Assembly: GCF_003129965.1 (NCBI RefSeq)
Contig: NZ_NRCJ01000003.1
Span: forward strand, 124,001 to 188,000
DNA length: 64,000 bases
DNA from: Aggregatibacter kilianii
Lineage (GTDB): Bacteria > Pseudomonadota > Gammaproteobacteria > Enterobacterales > Pasteurellaceae
Reading direction: 5' to 3'
Made by a program: the position numbers and the translations under genes. The notes beneath the pieces are model-generated. The model was given only the letters and a program-made list of their open reading frames with translations, was not told where the DNA came from and did no database searches. Numbering within the stretch: the first letter of the stretch is position 1; the number at the start of each line of letters is the position of its first letter. Positions 8,458 to 17,373 of this stretch are shown in pieces.

Positions 8458-9540
8458 TTACGTGTTTTCTTCCGCGAATTTTTTCATAAAGGCAATCAAC
8501 GCTTGCACGCCTTCAATCGGCATCGCGTTATAGATAGAGGCGCGCATACCGCCCAACACTTTGTGACCTTTTAACGCTTGCAAGCCTGCAGCGGTGGCTT
8601 CGGCGACGAATTTTGCATTCAGTTCGTCATTGTCGGTGGTGAAGGTCACATTCATTAAAGAGCGGTTGGCTTTTGCCACGTTATTGCAATAGAAATCGCT
8701 GCCGTCTAAATAATCGTAAAGCAATTTGGCTTTGGCGAGGTTGCGTTGTTCGATTTCCGGTAAGCCGCCGATGGACAATAAATGTTTGAATACCAAAGCG
8801 CACAAATACCACGCAAAAGTCGGCGGGGTGTTGATCATGGAATCGCTGTTTTTCTGGATTTCATAATTCCAAATGGACGGTGTGGCTTTGCGCGCGTGAC
8901 CGATTAAATCATCGCGTACGATAACGATAGTGATGCCCGCCGGACCGAGATTTTTTTGTGCGCCGGCATAGATTAAACCGAATTTGCTGACATCTACTTT
9001 GCGGGAAAGAATGGTAGAGGAGAAGTCTCCCACTAACACGCCGTTGCCCACGTTCGGCACGTCAAAAATTTCCACGCCGCTGATGGTTTCGTTCGGGCAG
9101 TAGTGAACGTAATCGTATTGTTCGGCAATGTCGCTGAAATCGAGGGATTTTACTTTGAGTTCATCGCCCGGTTCTAAAATGTTGATTTCATCAATTTCGC
9201 CGAAAGAACGGGCTTCTTTGGCGGCGGTGGCAGACCAGTGACCGCTGTTTAAATATAAGGCTTTGCCGTTTTCACGTAATAAATTCATTGGAATTGCCGC
9301 GAACTGGCCGCGCGCGCCGCCTTGTAAAAACAGCACTTGATAATTGTCGGGAATATTATAGAGCTTGCGAAAATCCGCTTGGGATTGGGTGATTAATTCC
9401 ATGAACAATTTGCCGCGGTGGCTTACTTCCATCACGGAGGTGCCTTGCCCTTGCCAGTTCAGTAATTCTTGTTGCGCTTGTTCTAACACCGCGGTGGGCA
9501 TCATCGCCGGACCGGCGCTGAAATTAAATACGTTCGCCAT
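8458..9540 (-). CDS. serC: Phosphoserine aminotransferase
   Basis: SerC makes 3-phosphoserine in serine synthesis and 3-hydroxy-4-phosphohydroxy-alpha-ketobutyrate aminotransfer in the DXP-dependent pyridoxal phosphate pathway. The N-terminus MANVFNFSAGPAMMPTAVLE, the HRGKLF segment, LFLQGGARGQFAAIPMNLL and the PLP-lysine motif IYAGAQKNLGPAG near residue 197 are diagnostic. Length 360 aa is normal. AAGGAAATAATTAT precedes the ATG, a good ribosome-binding site. It is the first gene of a likely serC-hisC-aroA operon, with the palindromic element of 8293-8430 in the first gap; that hairpin could affect readthrough or message stability. Confidence 0.96.
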   Translation of the reverse strand: MANVFNFSAGPAMMPTAVLEQAQQELLNWQGQGTSVMEVSHRGKLFMELITQSQADFRKLYNIPDNYQVLFLQGGARGQFAAIPMNLLRENGKALYLNSGHWSATAAKEARSFGEIDEINILEPGDELKVKSLDFSDIAEQYDYVHYCPNETISGVEIFDVPNVGNGVLVGDFSSTILSRKVDVSKFGLIYAGAQKNLGPAGITIVIVRDDLIGHARKATPSIWNYEIQKNSDSMINTPPTFAWYLCALVFKHLLSIGGLPEIEQRNLAKAKLLYDYLDGSDFYCNNVAKANRSLMNVTFTTDNDELNAKFVAEATAAGLQALKGHKVLGGMRASIYNAMPIEGVQALIAFMKKFAEENT

Positions 9541-9663
9541 ATAATTATTTCCTTAAAATAAATAAAAAGAGAACTACGTTTTATCACCTCGCTGTTTTCT
9601 AATCAATGTTTTTTACGCAAATTTTAGGAATTTCTCCATCTTGCCGAAAAAAGCGCGAATTCT

Positions 9664-9692
9664 TTGACGAAATAGCGAAAAAAGGCTACATT
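9664..9692 (+). promoter_or_regulatory. Sigma-70 promoter of tmaR
   Basis: TTGACG (9664-9669), 17-bp spacer and TACATT (9687-9692). The predicted start lies near 9700 and the ribosome-binding site AAGGGAG follows at about 9717. Confidence 0.65.
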
Positions 9693-9729
9693 ATCGCCAT
9701 TCATTTTTTTATAACAAGGGAGCAAATCG

Positions 9730-10065
9730 ATGGACAATGTGAATAAATCTTTTCAGGATGTTTTGGAGTATGTGCGTATGTATCGTTTAAAAAATAAACT
9801 CTTGCGCGATATGGAAGATAACAACCGTAAAATTCGCGATAACCAAAAACGCGTATTGTTGCTGGATAACTTAAACCAATATATGCGTGACGACATGACA
9901 GTGAAAGATGTGCGTGCGATTATCGAAAATATGCGTGATGACTATGAAAACCGCGTAGACGACTACATTATCCGCAACGCCGAATTGTCCAAACAACGTC
10001 GCGAAATCAATAGCAAAATGAAAAATCAAACCAAATCCCACAACGAATCCGCAAAGAAAGCATAA
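9730..10065 (+). CDS. tmaR: TmaR (YeeX), polar regulator of the PTS enzyme I
   Basis: This 111-residue, highly charged and helical protein matches YeeX along its length: [39 protein letters not shown], and [20 protein letters not shown]. The E. coli homologue TmaR clusters at one pole and sequesters PTS enzyme I, thereby tuning PTS sugar uptake. A coiled coil is likely over most of the protein. It has its own promoter and terminator. It stands next to a PTS operon (ulaABC), which is suggestive but may be chance, because TmaR acts on the general PTS enzyme. Confidence 0.92.
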   Translation: MDNVNKSFQDVLEYVRMYRLKNKLLRDMEDNNRKIRDNQKRVLLLDNLNQYMRDDMTVKDVRAIIENMRDDYENRVDDYIIRNAELSKQRREINSKMKNQTKSHNESAKKA

Positions 10066-10084
10066 GCGGAGTTCCATGAAAATA

Positions 10085-10120
10085 ACGGCGACCTTCTCAG
10101 TCGCCGTTTTGTTTTTTTTT
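10085..10120 (+). terminator. Rho-independent terminator of tmaR
   Basis: CGGCGAC, loop CTTCTCA and GTCGCCG (10086-10106), followed by TTTTG and a nine-T run. It begins 20 bp past the tmaR stop codon. Confidence 0.92.
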
Positions 10121-10163
10121 AAAACGCCGCCATTCGGCACGGTAGAAAAACACCCTATAAAAC

Positions 10164-10206
10164 GACCGCACTTTGATCGTGAAAATCAAAGTGCGGTCTG
10201 TTTTTA
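10164..10206. terminator. Inverted uptake-signal terminator after ulaD
   Basis: GACCGCACTTTGAT (10164-10177) pairs with ATCAAAGTGCGGTC (10185-10198) across a seven-base loop. The flanking GTTTTAT on the minus side and TGTTTTTA on the plus side allow termination in both directions; it mainly ends the leftward ula transcript. Confidence 0.85.
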
Positions 10207-10219
10207 CGGTATTTTTTAA

Positions 10220-10894
10220 TTACCAGTATTGATTAATTTCGGCGCGAATCGCTTCGGCGGTGGCTTTGCCGTTTTCGCCGACTAATGCGCGACCGGCGAT
10301 GAAGGCTTTGGCGTTTTTAATGTCTTTAAACAGATGAATGTCTTTTGGCACGATGCCGCCGGTAATGGAAAGTTGAAGTCCTAAAGCGGAGAGTTGTTTC
10401 ATCAGTTCTACGTCTTCCGGTGTCCAACCTTTGCCGGCAAGTTCGGCGTCGCGAGAGCGGTGATAAATGGCTTGCGTTACGCCTAAATCAACCCAATCTT
10501 TGGCGTCGTCCAATGTCCAGTTGCCATAAATTTCAATTTGGATTTCTTTTTTCACTCTGAGGTTCGGATGCTCCGCGTTGAATTCATCGGCGACTTTTTT
10601 ACAGGCGGCTTTGGTTGCCGGGTGGGCGGCTGCGGAGACGGTGAGCCAGTCGGCACCCGCTTCAAAAGCCATTTTTGCCAAAATAGCGCCGCCGTCGGTG
10701 GTTTTTAAGTCACATACGATAATGTGATCCGGATGTAATGCGCGCAGGGTGGAGACCGCTTTCATGCCCTCGGCGCAGGCAAGAATCGTGCCTACCTCAA
10801 TGATTTCTACAAGGCTTTCTGCTTGTTTGGCATCGGCAACGGCTTTTTCTAAACTGAGTGAATCCAGGGCGATTTGAAGTAATGGTTTGCTCAT
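10220..10894 (-). CDS. ulaD: 3-keto-L-gulonate-6-phosphate decarboxylase
   Basis: UlaD decarboxylates 3-keto-L-gulonate 6-phosphate to L-xylulose 5-phosphate, the second cytoplasmic step of ascorbate breakdown. The protein is of the OMP-decarboxylase superfamily: LLQIALDSLSLEKAV, IEVGTILACAEGMKAV, CDLKTTDGGAIL with the DxKxxD catalytic motif (here DLKTTD), YHRSRDAELAGKGW and SITGGIVPKDIHLFKD with phosphate-binding GRALVG near the end. The YHRSRDAE segment separates it from PyrF proper. Length 224 aa is normal. It is the last gene of ulaAB-ulaC-ulaD and ends at a terminator made of inverted uptake signals. Confidence 0.93.
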   Translation of the reverse strand: MSKPLLQIALDSLSLEKAVADAKQAESLVEIIEVGTILACAEGMKAVSTLRALHPDHIIVCDLKTTDGGAILAKMAFEAGADWLTVSAAAHPATKAACKKVADEFNAEHPNLRVKKEIQIEIYGNWTLDDAKDWVDLGVTQAIYHRSRDAELAGKGWTPEDVELMKQLSALGLQLSITGGIVPKDIHLFKDIKNAKAFIAGRALVGENGKATAEAIRAEINQYW

Positions 10895-10967
10895 TTTTGC
10901 TTCCTCTTTTGATATTCGTTGATAAAAGTGCGGTGATTTTTAAAGATGTTTTTTGGCTTGAATGGGA

Positions 10968-11429
10968 TTAACTATTCAGCGCTGCGTCAATTACCGCCAG
11001 AACTTCTTCTGTGGTGTTGCAATCCAGGAATTTTTGGATATTCACGCCGTCGTCGCTATCGGGATCGTCGAAGATTTGGGTGATTTCCATAATGCCTTCC
11101 ATGTGGGAGTTGGAGTCGCTGCCGGCGAGGGTGAGTAACACAGAAATGGATTCGCCGTTGAGATCCACCGGTGCGGTTAAGGTGGTTAAGCCGAATGCGG
11201 TTTTTATCACGCCTTCTTCCGGACGTGCGTGAGGCATGGCAAGCCCCGGTGCCAGTACGATGTAAGGCCCGAGTTTTTTGATGTTATCGACAATGTGGTC
11301 ATAATAACGCGGCTCGATGGCACCGGAGGCGACTAAGAGATCCGTTCCGATTTTAATGGCTTCTTCCCAAGTTGATGCGGTTTGATTAAGTTTGATGGAA
11401 TTATTTTCAATAAGGGATTCTTTTAACAT
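10968..11429 (-). CDS. ulaC: L-ascorbate PTS, EIIA component
   Basis: A 153-residue EIIA of the mannitol/fructose type. The phosphorylated His is H67 in the motif LAPGLAMPHARPEEGV, which receives phosphate from HPr and passes it to the EIIB Cys. The C-terminal part (LTLAGSDSNSHMEGIMEITQIF) is typical of UlaC. The protein is cytoplasmic. It lies 56 bp downstream of ulaAB and 73 bp upstream of ulaD on the same strand, so it is co-transcribed. A strong AAGGAG ribosome-binding site precedes the ATG. Nothing is unusual about it except that the EIIB partner is fused to EIIC rather than separate. Confidence 0.93.
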   Translation of the reverse strand: MLKESLIENNSIKLNQTASTWEEAIKIGTDLLVASGAIEPRYYDHIVDNIKKLGPYIVLAPGLAMPHARPEEGVIKTAFGLTTLTAPVDLNGESISVLLTLAGSDSNSHMEGIMEITQIFDDPDSDDGVNIQKFLDCNTTEEVLAVIDAALNS

Positions 11430-11485
11430 AGCGTTACTCCTTTTAAGTAGGACTTCTCCTGTGTGCAGGAGAAGTCGGTAGGTGA

Positions 11486-13258
11486 TTAGGCGGAATGATG
11501 TTTATTAATTAATTCGACCAATTCATCGCCGAAAGAGTTCGGGTTAAGCATATTTTGTACACCAAGTACGGCTTTGCCTTCGCCCACTTCGATTTCGCCG
11601 GCTAAGTGTTTGGAAGCGACGATGATGTCCACTTCATTTAATTTGCCTTTGTAGTCTGTCACGGCGCAGGAATCCATAATATTCGGAATGCCGCGTTTGT
11701 CCAGGTAACCTTTGATCTTCATTTTCATCATCATGGAGGAGCCTTGACCGGAGCCGCATACGGCTAAGATGCGAATCGGGCGATCGCCACTTTGTTCCAC
11801 GGTTTGCGCTTGGCTTTGCATTTCAGTGACCGGTTCGTCATCTAAATTGTAGCCGTCCATTTGTTCCAAGGTTTTGCCTGCGGCAGCGGCTGCGGCTTCG
11901 TCAGCACGTAATTTTTTAGAGGCGAAGAACATGTAAACCAAGGATAAGGCGACGATAACAAAGAAGAAGAACGGAACGCTGACGATCCCCTGTAAGACCG
12001 GCGGGAATAACAACGCCCAGTCAGCCATACCCATCCAGCCGTTGAAAGTCGTGCCTTGGCTGGCTAAGAGTTGAATGACCCAAGCGGAACCTAATACTTC
12101 AACGATACCCATCACGAAACAGATTTTCATGACCGCTTTCCAACCGCCGAAATGGTTGGCGAACACACCGATGGTGGCATTAGAGAAGAACATCGGGATA
12201 AAGCCCGGGATGATGAGAATCGGTGCGCTGAAGCCGAGCAGAATACCTACCGCCACGAATTGACCGATAGCACCCCACATGAAACCGAATACCATGGCGT
12301 TCGGCGAGAAGGCATAAATCGCTGCACAGTCGATAGCGAGTACTGCATTCGGAATGACGCGTTCGGAAATCCCTTTAAAGGCTTCGGAAAGTTCTGCAAC
12401 GAACATCCGCACACCCATAACGATGATTTGAATTGCTACGGCGAATTTCAAACCGGTTTCTAAAATGTAAATAGACCAGTGGGTTTTGCCTGCCATGGTT
12501 TGCAGATTATCCAAGCCGAAGGAAAGCAAAATAATGCCGAAGAACACGGACATCACAATGGCGGTGGCGGAAATACTGTCGTGGAAAATGTGTAACCATT
12601 TCGGTAAATCCATGTGATCCACGTTGTCGTTTTTGTCACCCAGTTTCGGTGCGACTTTGGTGGCGATCCATGAGGCTACCTGTTGTTGGTGCCCGATGGA
12701 GAACCCTGCACCGCCGGTCACGGATTGGGTGGCTTTATACATAATATTGGATGAAATCCCCCAATAGAGCGCCATGATCACGGCAGTATAGATGACGGTT
12801 TCCCACATAGAGGCGCCGATAATCATATAGAACACCGCAACCAAGCCCGCTTGTTGGAACATGATGTGACCGGTCAACATGATGGTACGGATACCGGTAA
12901 AACGTCTGAATACCACTAATAAAATGTTCAATGCTAACGCCAGTAATACGGCATAACCGACCCAGCCGTAGTTATCACCCATGGTTTGGATGGTTGCCTG
13001 CATACTGGTGTACGGGTCAATGACCGCACCGGTTAAGTTATGGAATTTTGCCAGATTTTCGATAATCGGTTTAAAACCGGCAACCAAGGTCGCCGCACCC
13101 ACTTGTACCAACATGAAGCCGACGATGGTTTTAATCGTCCCTTTAATGATGGTTGCCGTGTCTTTTCTTAACAGAATATAACCGATACAGGCTACGATAC
13201 CGAGCAGTAACGGTGCTTTAGAGAGGATCTGTTCGTTGATCCACATGAAGATTTCCAT
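11486..13258 (-). CDS. ulaA: L-ascorbate PTS permease, fused EIIC-EIIB (UlaA-UlaB)
   Basis: Residues 1 to about 445 form the UlaA membrane domain with about eleven hydrophobic segments; it starts [29 protein letters not shown]. After an Ala-rich and acidic linker (about 450-490), the C-terminal 100 residues are an EIIB domain with the phosphocysteine in [19 protein letters not shown] near residue 499. In E. coli these are two genes, ulaA and ulaB; here they are one 590-residue protein. It imports L-ascorbate as the 6-phosphate. AGGAGA precedes the start; the annotated ATG at 13258 gives [10 protein letters not shown] and ATG at 13246 is an alternative. First gene of the leftward ula operon. 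Confidence 0.94.
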   Translation of the reverse strand: MEIFMWINEQILSKAPLLLGIVACIGYILLRKDTATIIKGTIKTIVGFMLVQVGAATLVAGFKPIIENLAKFHNLTGAVIDPYTSMQATIQTMGDNYGWVGYAVLLALALNILLVVFRRFTGIRTIMLTGHIMFQQAGLVAVFYMIIGASMWETVIYTAVIMALYWGISSNIMYKATQSVTGGAGFSIGHQQQVASWIATKVAPKLGDKNDNVDHMDLPKWLHIFHDSISATAIVMSVFFGIILLSFGLDNLQTMAGKTHWSIYILETGLKFAVAIQIIVMGVRMFVAELSEAFKGISERVIPNAVLAIDCAAIYAFSPNAMVFGFMWGAIGQFVAVGILLGFSAPILIIPGFIPMFFSNATIGVFANHFGGWKAVMKICFVMGIVEVLGSAWVIQLLASQGTTFNGWMGMADWALLFPPVLQGIVSVPFFFFVIVALSLVYMFFASKKLRADEAAAAAAGKTLEQMDGYNLDDEPVTEMQSQAQTVEQSGDRPIRILAVCGSGQGSSMMMKMKIKGYLDKRGIPNIMDSCAVTDYKGKLNEVDIIVASKHLAGEIEVGEGKAVLGVQNMLNPNSFGDELVELINKHHSA

Positions 13259-13393
13259 AGTGATATTCTCCTAATGGGATTGATATGAAGCCGGGAGAAC
13301 CCTGCTAATCATTTATACACCGATGAGGCGGGATAAATGCGATCTGCTAAATAATAACGATTCCCAATGCATTATGGAAGATTATTTTTGATA

Positions 13394-13415
13394 AAATGTG
13401 AGTGTCGTCACGATT
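13394..13415. promoter_or_regulatory. CRP-like binding site in the ula control region
   Basis: The core TGTGAGTGTCGTCACG (13397-13412) differs by one base from TGTGA-N6-TCACA. It fits catabolite control of a carbohydrate regulon. Which of the two divergent units it serves is not clear; it is about 138 bp from ulaAB and 240 bp from ulaG. Confidence 0.6.
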
Positions 13416-13582
13416 TTTAATCATGAATAATCGTTGGGTGATTATTTTAAGGTGCATTTATATGAGAGAGATTATGCAGTTATAGAATGCTTATGCAATG
13501 CTGGTTTATGCTGTATCTAGTGGTCCGATAAGTTGTTCGCCTATTTTCTCAAAAATTTTTTGAAAAAAAGATTCCCTTTTTC

Positions 13583-13612
13583 TTTATGATTGTTTATGAT
13601 TGTAAATGATTA
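13583..13612. repeat. Three 10-bp direct repeats upstream of ulaG (candidate UlaR operator)
   Basis: Two exact copies of TTTATGATTG (13583-13602) are followed by TAAATGATTA (13603-13612). The 10-bp period places each copy on the same helix face. DeoR-family regulators such as UlaR often bind direct repeats, and the array lies 43-72 bp before the ulaG start. Confidence 0.6.
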
Positions 13613-13654
13613 GATGTATTCCTCCCCTGAAACTTAAATATAAGGAGTTAGCAT

Positions 13655-14746
13655 ATGGCTAAAGTTAATGAAATTACCCGTGAAAGTTGGATTCTTTCTA
13701 CTTTCCCTGAGTGGGGCACTTGGTTGAATGAAGAGATTGAAAACGAAGTGGTGCCTGAAGGCAATTTTGCCATGTGGTGGTTAGGTTGTGTCGGCGTGTG
13801 GATCAAAACCCCTGCCGGCGCCAATATTTGTATGGATTTATGGTGCAGTCGTGGTAAAAGCACCAAAAAAGTAAAAGACATGGTGCGCGGTCACCAAATG
13901 GCAAACATGGCGGGCGTGCGCAAACTGCAACCGAACCTGCGCGCACAGCCGATGGTGTTGGATCCGTTTGCCATTAACGAAGTAGATTTCATTTTAGCTT
14001 CTCACTACCACAGCGACCACATTGACGTTAATGTGGCGGCGGCGATTGTGAATAATCCTAAATTAGATCATGTAAAATTCGTTGGTCCGTGGCATTGTGC
14101 CGAATTATGGAAAAAATGGGGCGTGCCGGAAGAACGCATTATCGTAGTGAAACCGGGTGATGTGGTGAAACTGAAAGACGTTGAAATTCACGCCTTAGAT
14201 TCTTTTGACCGCACTTGCTTGGTGACTTTGCCTGTGGAAGGCGCGGAAGCACAAGGCGGCGAATTGAAAGGTCTTTGCCCGTCTGATGAAGAAATGGGAC
14301 GCAAAGCGGTAAACTATGTGTTCAAAACCCCGGGCGGCAACATTTATCACGGTGCGGATTCCCACTATTCCATTCAGTTTGCCAAACATGGTAAAGAATT
14401 TGACATTGATGTGGCATTAAATAACTACGGTGAAAACCCGGTCGGTATCGCCGATAAAATGACTTCAATTGATTTACTTCGTATGGCAGAATGTTTGCGC
14501 ACCAATGTCATCATTCCTGTTCACCACGACATTTGGACGAACTTTATGGCAAGCACGCAGGAAATCATTGATTTATGGCGTATGCGTAAAGATCGCCTGC
14601 AATATAAATTCCATCCGTTTATCTGGGAAGTCGGTGGTAAATATGTTTATCCGCGTGATAAAGATTTGATTGAATATCATCATCCGCGCGGTTTTGATGA
14701 TTGCTTCGAGCAGGAACCGAACATCCAGTTTAAATCTATGCTTTAA
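13655..14746 (+). CDS. ulaG: L-ascorbate-6-phosphate lactonase
   Basis: UlaG hydrolyses L-ascorbate 6-phosphate to 3-keto-L-gulonate 6-phosphate. It is a metallo-beta-lactamase-fold enzyme: HYHSDH at H117-x-H119-x-D121-H122 is the metal-binding motif, with further ligands in [24 protein letters not shown] and [12 protein letters not shown]. Length 363 aa agrees with E. coli UlaG (354). The start has an AAGGAG ribosome-binding site eight bases upstream. It opens the rightward unit ulaG-ulaR-ulaE-ulaF, whereas in E. coli ulaG is separately transcribed and divergent from ulaABCDEF. Confidence 0.96.
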   Translation: MAKVNEITRESWILSTFPEWGTWLNEEIENEVVPEGNFAMWWLGCVGVWIKTPAGANICMDLWCSRGKSTKKVKDMVRGHQMANMAGVRKLQPNLRAQPMVLDPFAINEVDFILASHYHSDHIDVNVAAAIVNNPKLDHVKFVGPWHCAELWKKWGVPEERIIVVKPGDVVKLKDVEIHALDSFDRTCLVTLPVEGAEAQGGELKGLCPSDEEMGRKAVNYVFKTPGGNIYHGADSHYSIQFAKHGKEFDIDVALNNYGENPVGIADKMTSIDLLRMAECLRTNVIIPVHHDIWTNFMASTQEIIDLWRMRKDRLQYKFHPFIWEVGGKYVYPRDKDLIEYHHPRGFDDCFEQEPNIQFKSML

Positions 14747-14836
14747 GTCATATAACACATTGCCGTCGCTTTTTAGCGGCGGTAATGTTTAGCGAGTTCA
14801 TTAGGTTATGGATGCAGAGAAGAAAAAGGAAACATA

Positions 14837-15586
14837 ATGAACGAAAGTTATCGTCATAATCAAATATTAGATTTATTGAAAGAACGAAGTCTTCTTTCTA
14901 CTAACGAAATTATCGAAACCTTTAATATTTCGCCGGCAACCGCACGTCGTGATATTAACAAATTGAACGAACAGGGTTTGCTCAAAAAAGTGCGCAACGG
15001 CGCCGAATATCTCGCCCTTAACGGCAAAAAATATGCGCAAACCCATGTTGTGAATAATGCCGAAGAAAAACAACGCATTGCCGAAGCCGCCGCCAAATTG
15101 TGTGAAAACGGGCAAAGTATGGTGCTTACTTGCGGAACCACTATGCAAATGCTGGCGGATAGCCTGTGCGGACGCAACGTACAAATCATTACCAATTATT
15201 TGCCGCTTGCTAATTTTTTAATCGAACACAACCACGACGATGTGGTGATCATGGGCGGTCAATACAATAAAAATAAAGCAGTAACCTTATCCCTGAATTC
15301 CACGAATGAACCCGCCTATGCCGCCAACATTATGTTTACCAGCGGCAAAGGCATGACCACAGACGGTTTATATAAAACCGACATGATTATCGCTAATTCG
15401 GAACAGCATATTTTATCAAAAGTCAGCAAATTGGTGGCGTTGGTGGACAGTTCCAAACTGGGGCGCGAAGTCGGGATGTTATTTAGTGAACTGAAAGATA
15501 TTGATTTATTGGTGACGGGAAAAGAAGCCGATCCCCAAATTATTCGGGAATTACGGGAACACGGATTAGAAGTCATTCTCGCCTGA
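14837..15586 (+). CDS. ulaR: UlaR, DeoR-family repressor of ascorbate utilisation
   Basis: A 249-residue DeoR-type regulator. Residues 1-57 are the winged helix-turn-helix (RHNQILDLLKERSLLSTNEI, ISPATARRDINKLNEQG), followed by the sugar-phosphate-binding DeoR domain with LTCGTTMQMLADSL and NYLPLANFLIEHN. In E. coli, UlaR represses the ula genes and responds to L-ascorbate 6-phosphate. The gene lies inside the rightward ula unit, 90 bp after ulaG, so it is likely autoregulated together with its targets. A short GC hairpin (GCCGTCGC/GCGGCGG) in the ulaG-ulaR gap may attenuate or protect the message. Confidence 0.93.
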   Translation: MNESYRHNQILDLLKERSLLSTNEIIETFNISPATARRDINKLNEQGLLKKVRNGAEYLALNGKKYAQTHVVNNAEEKQRIAEAAAKLCENGQSMVLTCGTTMQMLADSLCGRNVQIITNYLPLANFLIEHNHDDVVIMGGQYNKNKAVTLSLNSTNEPAYAANIMFTSGKGMTTDGLYKTDMIIANSEQHILSKVSKLVALVDSSKLGREVGMLFSELKDIDLLVTGKEADPQIIRELREHGLEVILA

Positions 15587-15626
15587 TGACAGATTGATTG
15601 CTGACACATAAGTAGAGGAGCGTATT

Positions 15627-16487
15627 GTGAGAAAACATAAACTGGGGATTTACGAAAAAGCCCTGCCGAAAAACATCAGCTGGCAGGATCGTCTGTCCAT
15701 CGCCAAAGCGTGCGGTTTTGATTTCGTCGAGATTTCTATTGATGAAAGCGATGAACGCCTCGCACGTTTGGACTGGAGCGAAAAAGAGCGCATTCAGTTG
15801 GTGAAAGCCATCATTAAAACCGGCGTCACCATTCCTTCCATGTGCCTTTCCGGACATCGCCGTTTCCCGTTCGGTAGCCGTGACGAAGCCACCCGCGCAC
15901 GCGCCTATGAAATCATGGAAAAAGCCATTAAGTTAGCCGTGGATTTAGGCATTCGCACCATTCAGCTGGCAGGCTATGACGTCTATTACGAAGAACAGGA
16001 CGAAGGCACCATTCAACGCTTCCAAGAAGGCTTGCAATGGGCGGTGGAGTTGGCGGCAAGCAATCAAGTAACGCTTGCAGTGGAAATTATGGACACCCAA
16101 TTTATGAGTTCCATCAGCCGTTGGAAAAAATGGGATGACATTATCAAATCCCCGTGGTTCACCGTGTATCCTGACCTCGGCAATTTAAGCGCGTGGAACG
16201 ACAACGTCGCAGAGGAATTAACACTGGGTATCGATAAAATCTCCGCCATCCATTTGAAAGACACTTACAAAGTCACCGAAACTTGCAAAGGGCAATTCCG
16301 CGACGTACCGTTCGGCGACGGTTGCGTGGATTTTGCCGCCTGTTTCAAAACCTTGGCGGAATTGAATTACCGTGGTGCATTCTTAATTGAAATGTGGACG
16401 GAAAAAGCGGAAGAGCCGATTGCGGAAATTATTAACGCCCGCCATTGGATTGAACAAAAAATGAAAGAAGGGGGTTTCCAATGTTAG
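15627..16487 (+). CDS. ulaE: L-xylulose-5-phosphate 3-epimerase
   Basis: UlaE converts L-xylulose 5-phosphate into L-ribulose 5-phosphate. It is a TIM-barrel xylose-isomerase-like epimerase, 286 aa as expected: [35 protein letters not shown] with the catalytic Glu, [24 protein letters not shown] with Glu metal ligand, [21 protein letters not shown] with His, and [12 protein letters not shown] with the final Glu. Translation starts at GTG (15627) behind a strong AGAGGAG site; no ATG start fits. Its last seven bases overlap the ulaF start, implying coupled translation. Confidence 0.95.
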   Translation: MRKHKLGIYEKALPKNISWQDRLSIAKACGFDFVEISIDESDERLARLDWSEKERIQLVKAIIKTGVTIPSMCLSGHRRFPFGSRDEATRARAYEIMEKAIKLAVDLGIRTIQLAGYDVYYEEQDEGTIQRFQEGLQWAVELAASNQVTLAVEIMDTQFMSSISRWKKWDDIIKSPWFTVYPDLGNLSAWNDNVAEELTLGIDKISAIHLKDTYKVTETCKGQFRDVPFGDGCVDFAACFKTLAELNYRGAFLIEMWTEKAEEPIAEIINARHWIEQKMKEGGFQC

Positions 16488-17176
16488 AAGAATTGAAAGA
16501 AAAAGTACTCAAAGCCAATCTCGCGTTGCCAAAATACCATTTGGTGACCTTCACCTGGGGCAACGTGTCCGCCATTGACCGCGAGAAAAATCTGGTGGTG
16601 ATTAAACCGTCCGGCGTGGAATATGACGTGATGACGGCGGAAGACATGGTGGTGGTGGATTTATTCACCGGCAAAGTGGTGGAAGGAAGCAAAAAACCGT
16701 CCTCCGACACCCCGACCCACTTGGAATTATACCGCGAGTTCCCGACCATCGGCGGCATCGTGCACACCCATTCCCGCCACGCCACCATTTGGTCACAAGC
16801 GGGCGAAGACTTAATCGCTGCCGGCACCACCCACGCCGACTATTTCTACGGCTCCATCCCTTGCACCCGCAAAATGACCCCGGCAGAAATTCAAGGCGAA
16901 TACGAACTGGAAACCGGCAAAGTGATCGTGGAAACCTTCCGTAAACGCGGCATCGACCCGAAAGACGTGCCCGCCGTGTTAGTCCATTCCCACGGCCCAT
17001 TCGCCTGGGGCACCGATGCCGACAACGCCGTGCATAACGCCGTCGTGCTGGAAGAAATCGGCTACATGAACCTCTTTAGCCGCCAACTCCGCCCGAACCT
17101 ACAATCCATGCAACAAGAATTACTGGATAAACATTATCTGCGTAAGCATGGTAAAAATGCGTATTACGGGCAGTAA
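16481..17176 (+). CDS. ulaF: L-ribulose-5-phosphate 4-epimerase
   Basis: UlaF makes D-xylulose 5-phosphate, delivering ascorbate carbon to the pentose phosphate pathway. This 231-residue class II aldolase-fold enzyme shows [21 protein letters not shown] (phosphate binding), [15 protein letters not shown], the zinc ligands in [14 protein letters not shown] (two His) and [10 protein letters not shown] (His), and the catalytic Asp/His region [10 protein letters not shown]. It overlaps ulaE by seven bases. A terminator made from inverted uptake signals follows 30 bp downstream. The paralogue AraD is very similar, but the operon context makes UlaF the better name. Confidence 0.95.
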   Translation: MLEELKEKVLKANLALPKYHLVTFTWGNVSAIDREKNLVVIKPSGVEYDVMTAEDMVVVDLFTGKVVEGSKKPSSDTPTHLELYREFPTIGGIVHTHSRHATIWSQAGEDLIAAGTTHADYFYGSIPCTRKMTPAEIQGEYELETGKVIVETFRKRGIDPKDVPAVLVHSHGPFAWGTDADNAVHNAVVLEEIGYMNLFSRQLRPNLQSMQQELLDKHYLRKHGKNAYYGQ

Positions 17177-17206
17177 TTTCAGACGTTAAAATTCATTTTA
17201 AAAACA

Positions 17207-17258
17207 GACCGCACTTTTGTAGGAGACGTCAACGCCTCAAAAGTGCGGTCATTTTTTT
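17207..17258. terminator. Inverted uptake-signal terminator after ulaF
   Basis: GACCGCACTTTTG (17207-17219) pairs with CAAAAGTGCGGTC (17238-17250), with an inner GG/CC extension, and is followed by ATTTTTTTC. It ends the ulaG-R-E-F transcript and isolates it from the restriction system. Confidence 0.9.
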
Positions 17259-17373
17259 CGGTGTTTTTTAGGCTTCGGCAGGGGAGAAAATATCATCAAT
17301 TTCCTTGACAGCGGATTTATTAATTTCAAAAATACTCAACCTATCGTTTGACAACCACTTAAGGAACACTACA

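Larger units (their letters stand above)
13259..13654. promoter_or_regulatory. Divergent ula control region
   Basis: This 396-bp AT-rich gap separates the leftward ulaAB-C-D and rightward ulaG-R-E-F units and holds no gene. It contains a CRP-like site (13394-13415), a run of 10-bp direct repeats (13583-13612), and two related segments near 13350-13375 and 13425-13445 that share TTGGG plus an AT-rich flank in opposite orientation and may be UlaR operators. Exact promoters were not resolved. Confidence 0.6.

Noticed and set aside
8246..8533. Short plus-strand frames between hisC and serC
   Set aside because: They consist of the palindromic element and antisense of serC; no start signal or protein similarity.
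10220..10894. Orotidine-5'-phosphate decarboxylase (PyrF) as product
   Set aside because: The protein belongs to the same superfamily, but the YHRSRDAE segment and the position behind ulaC identify it as UlaD.
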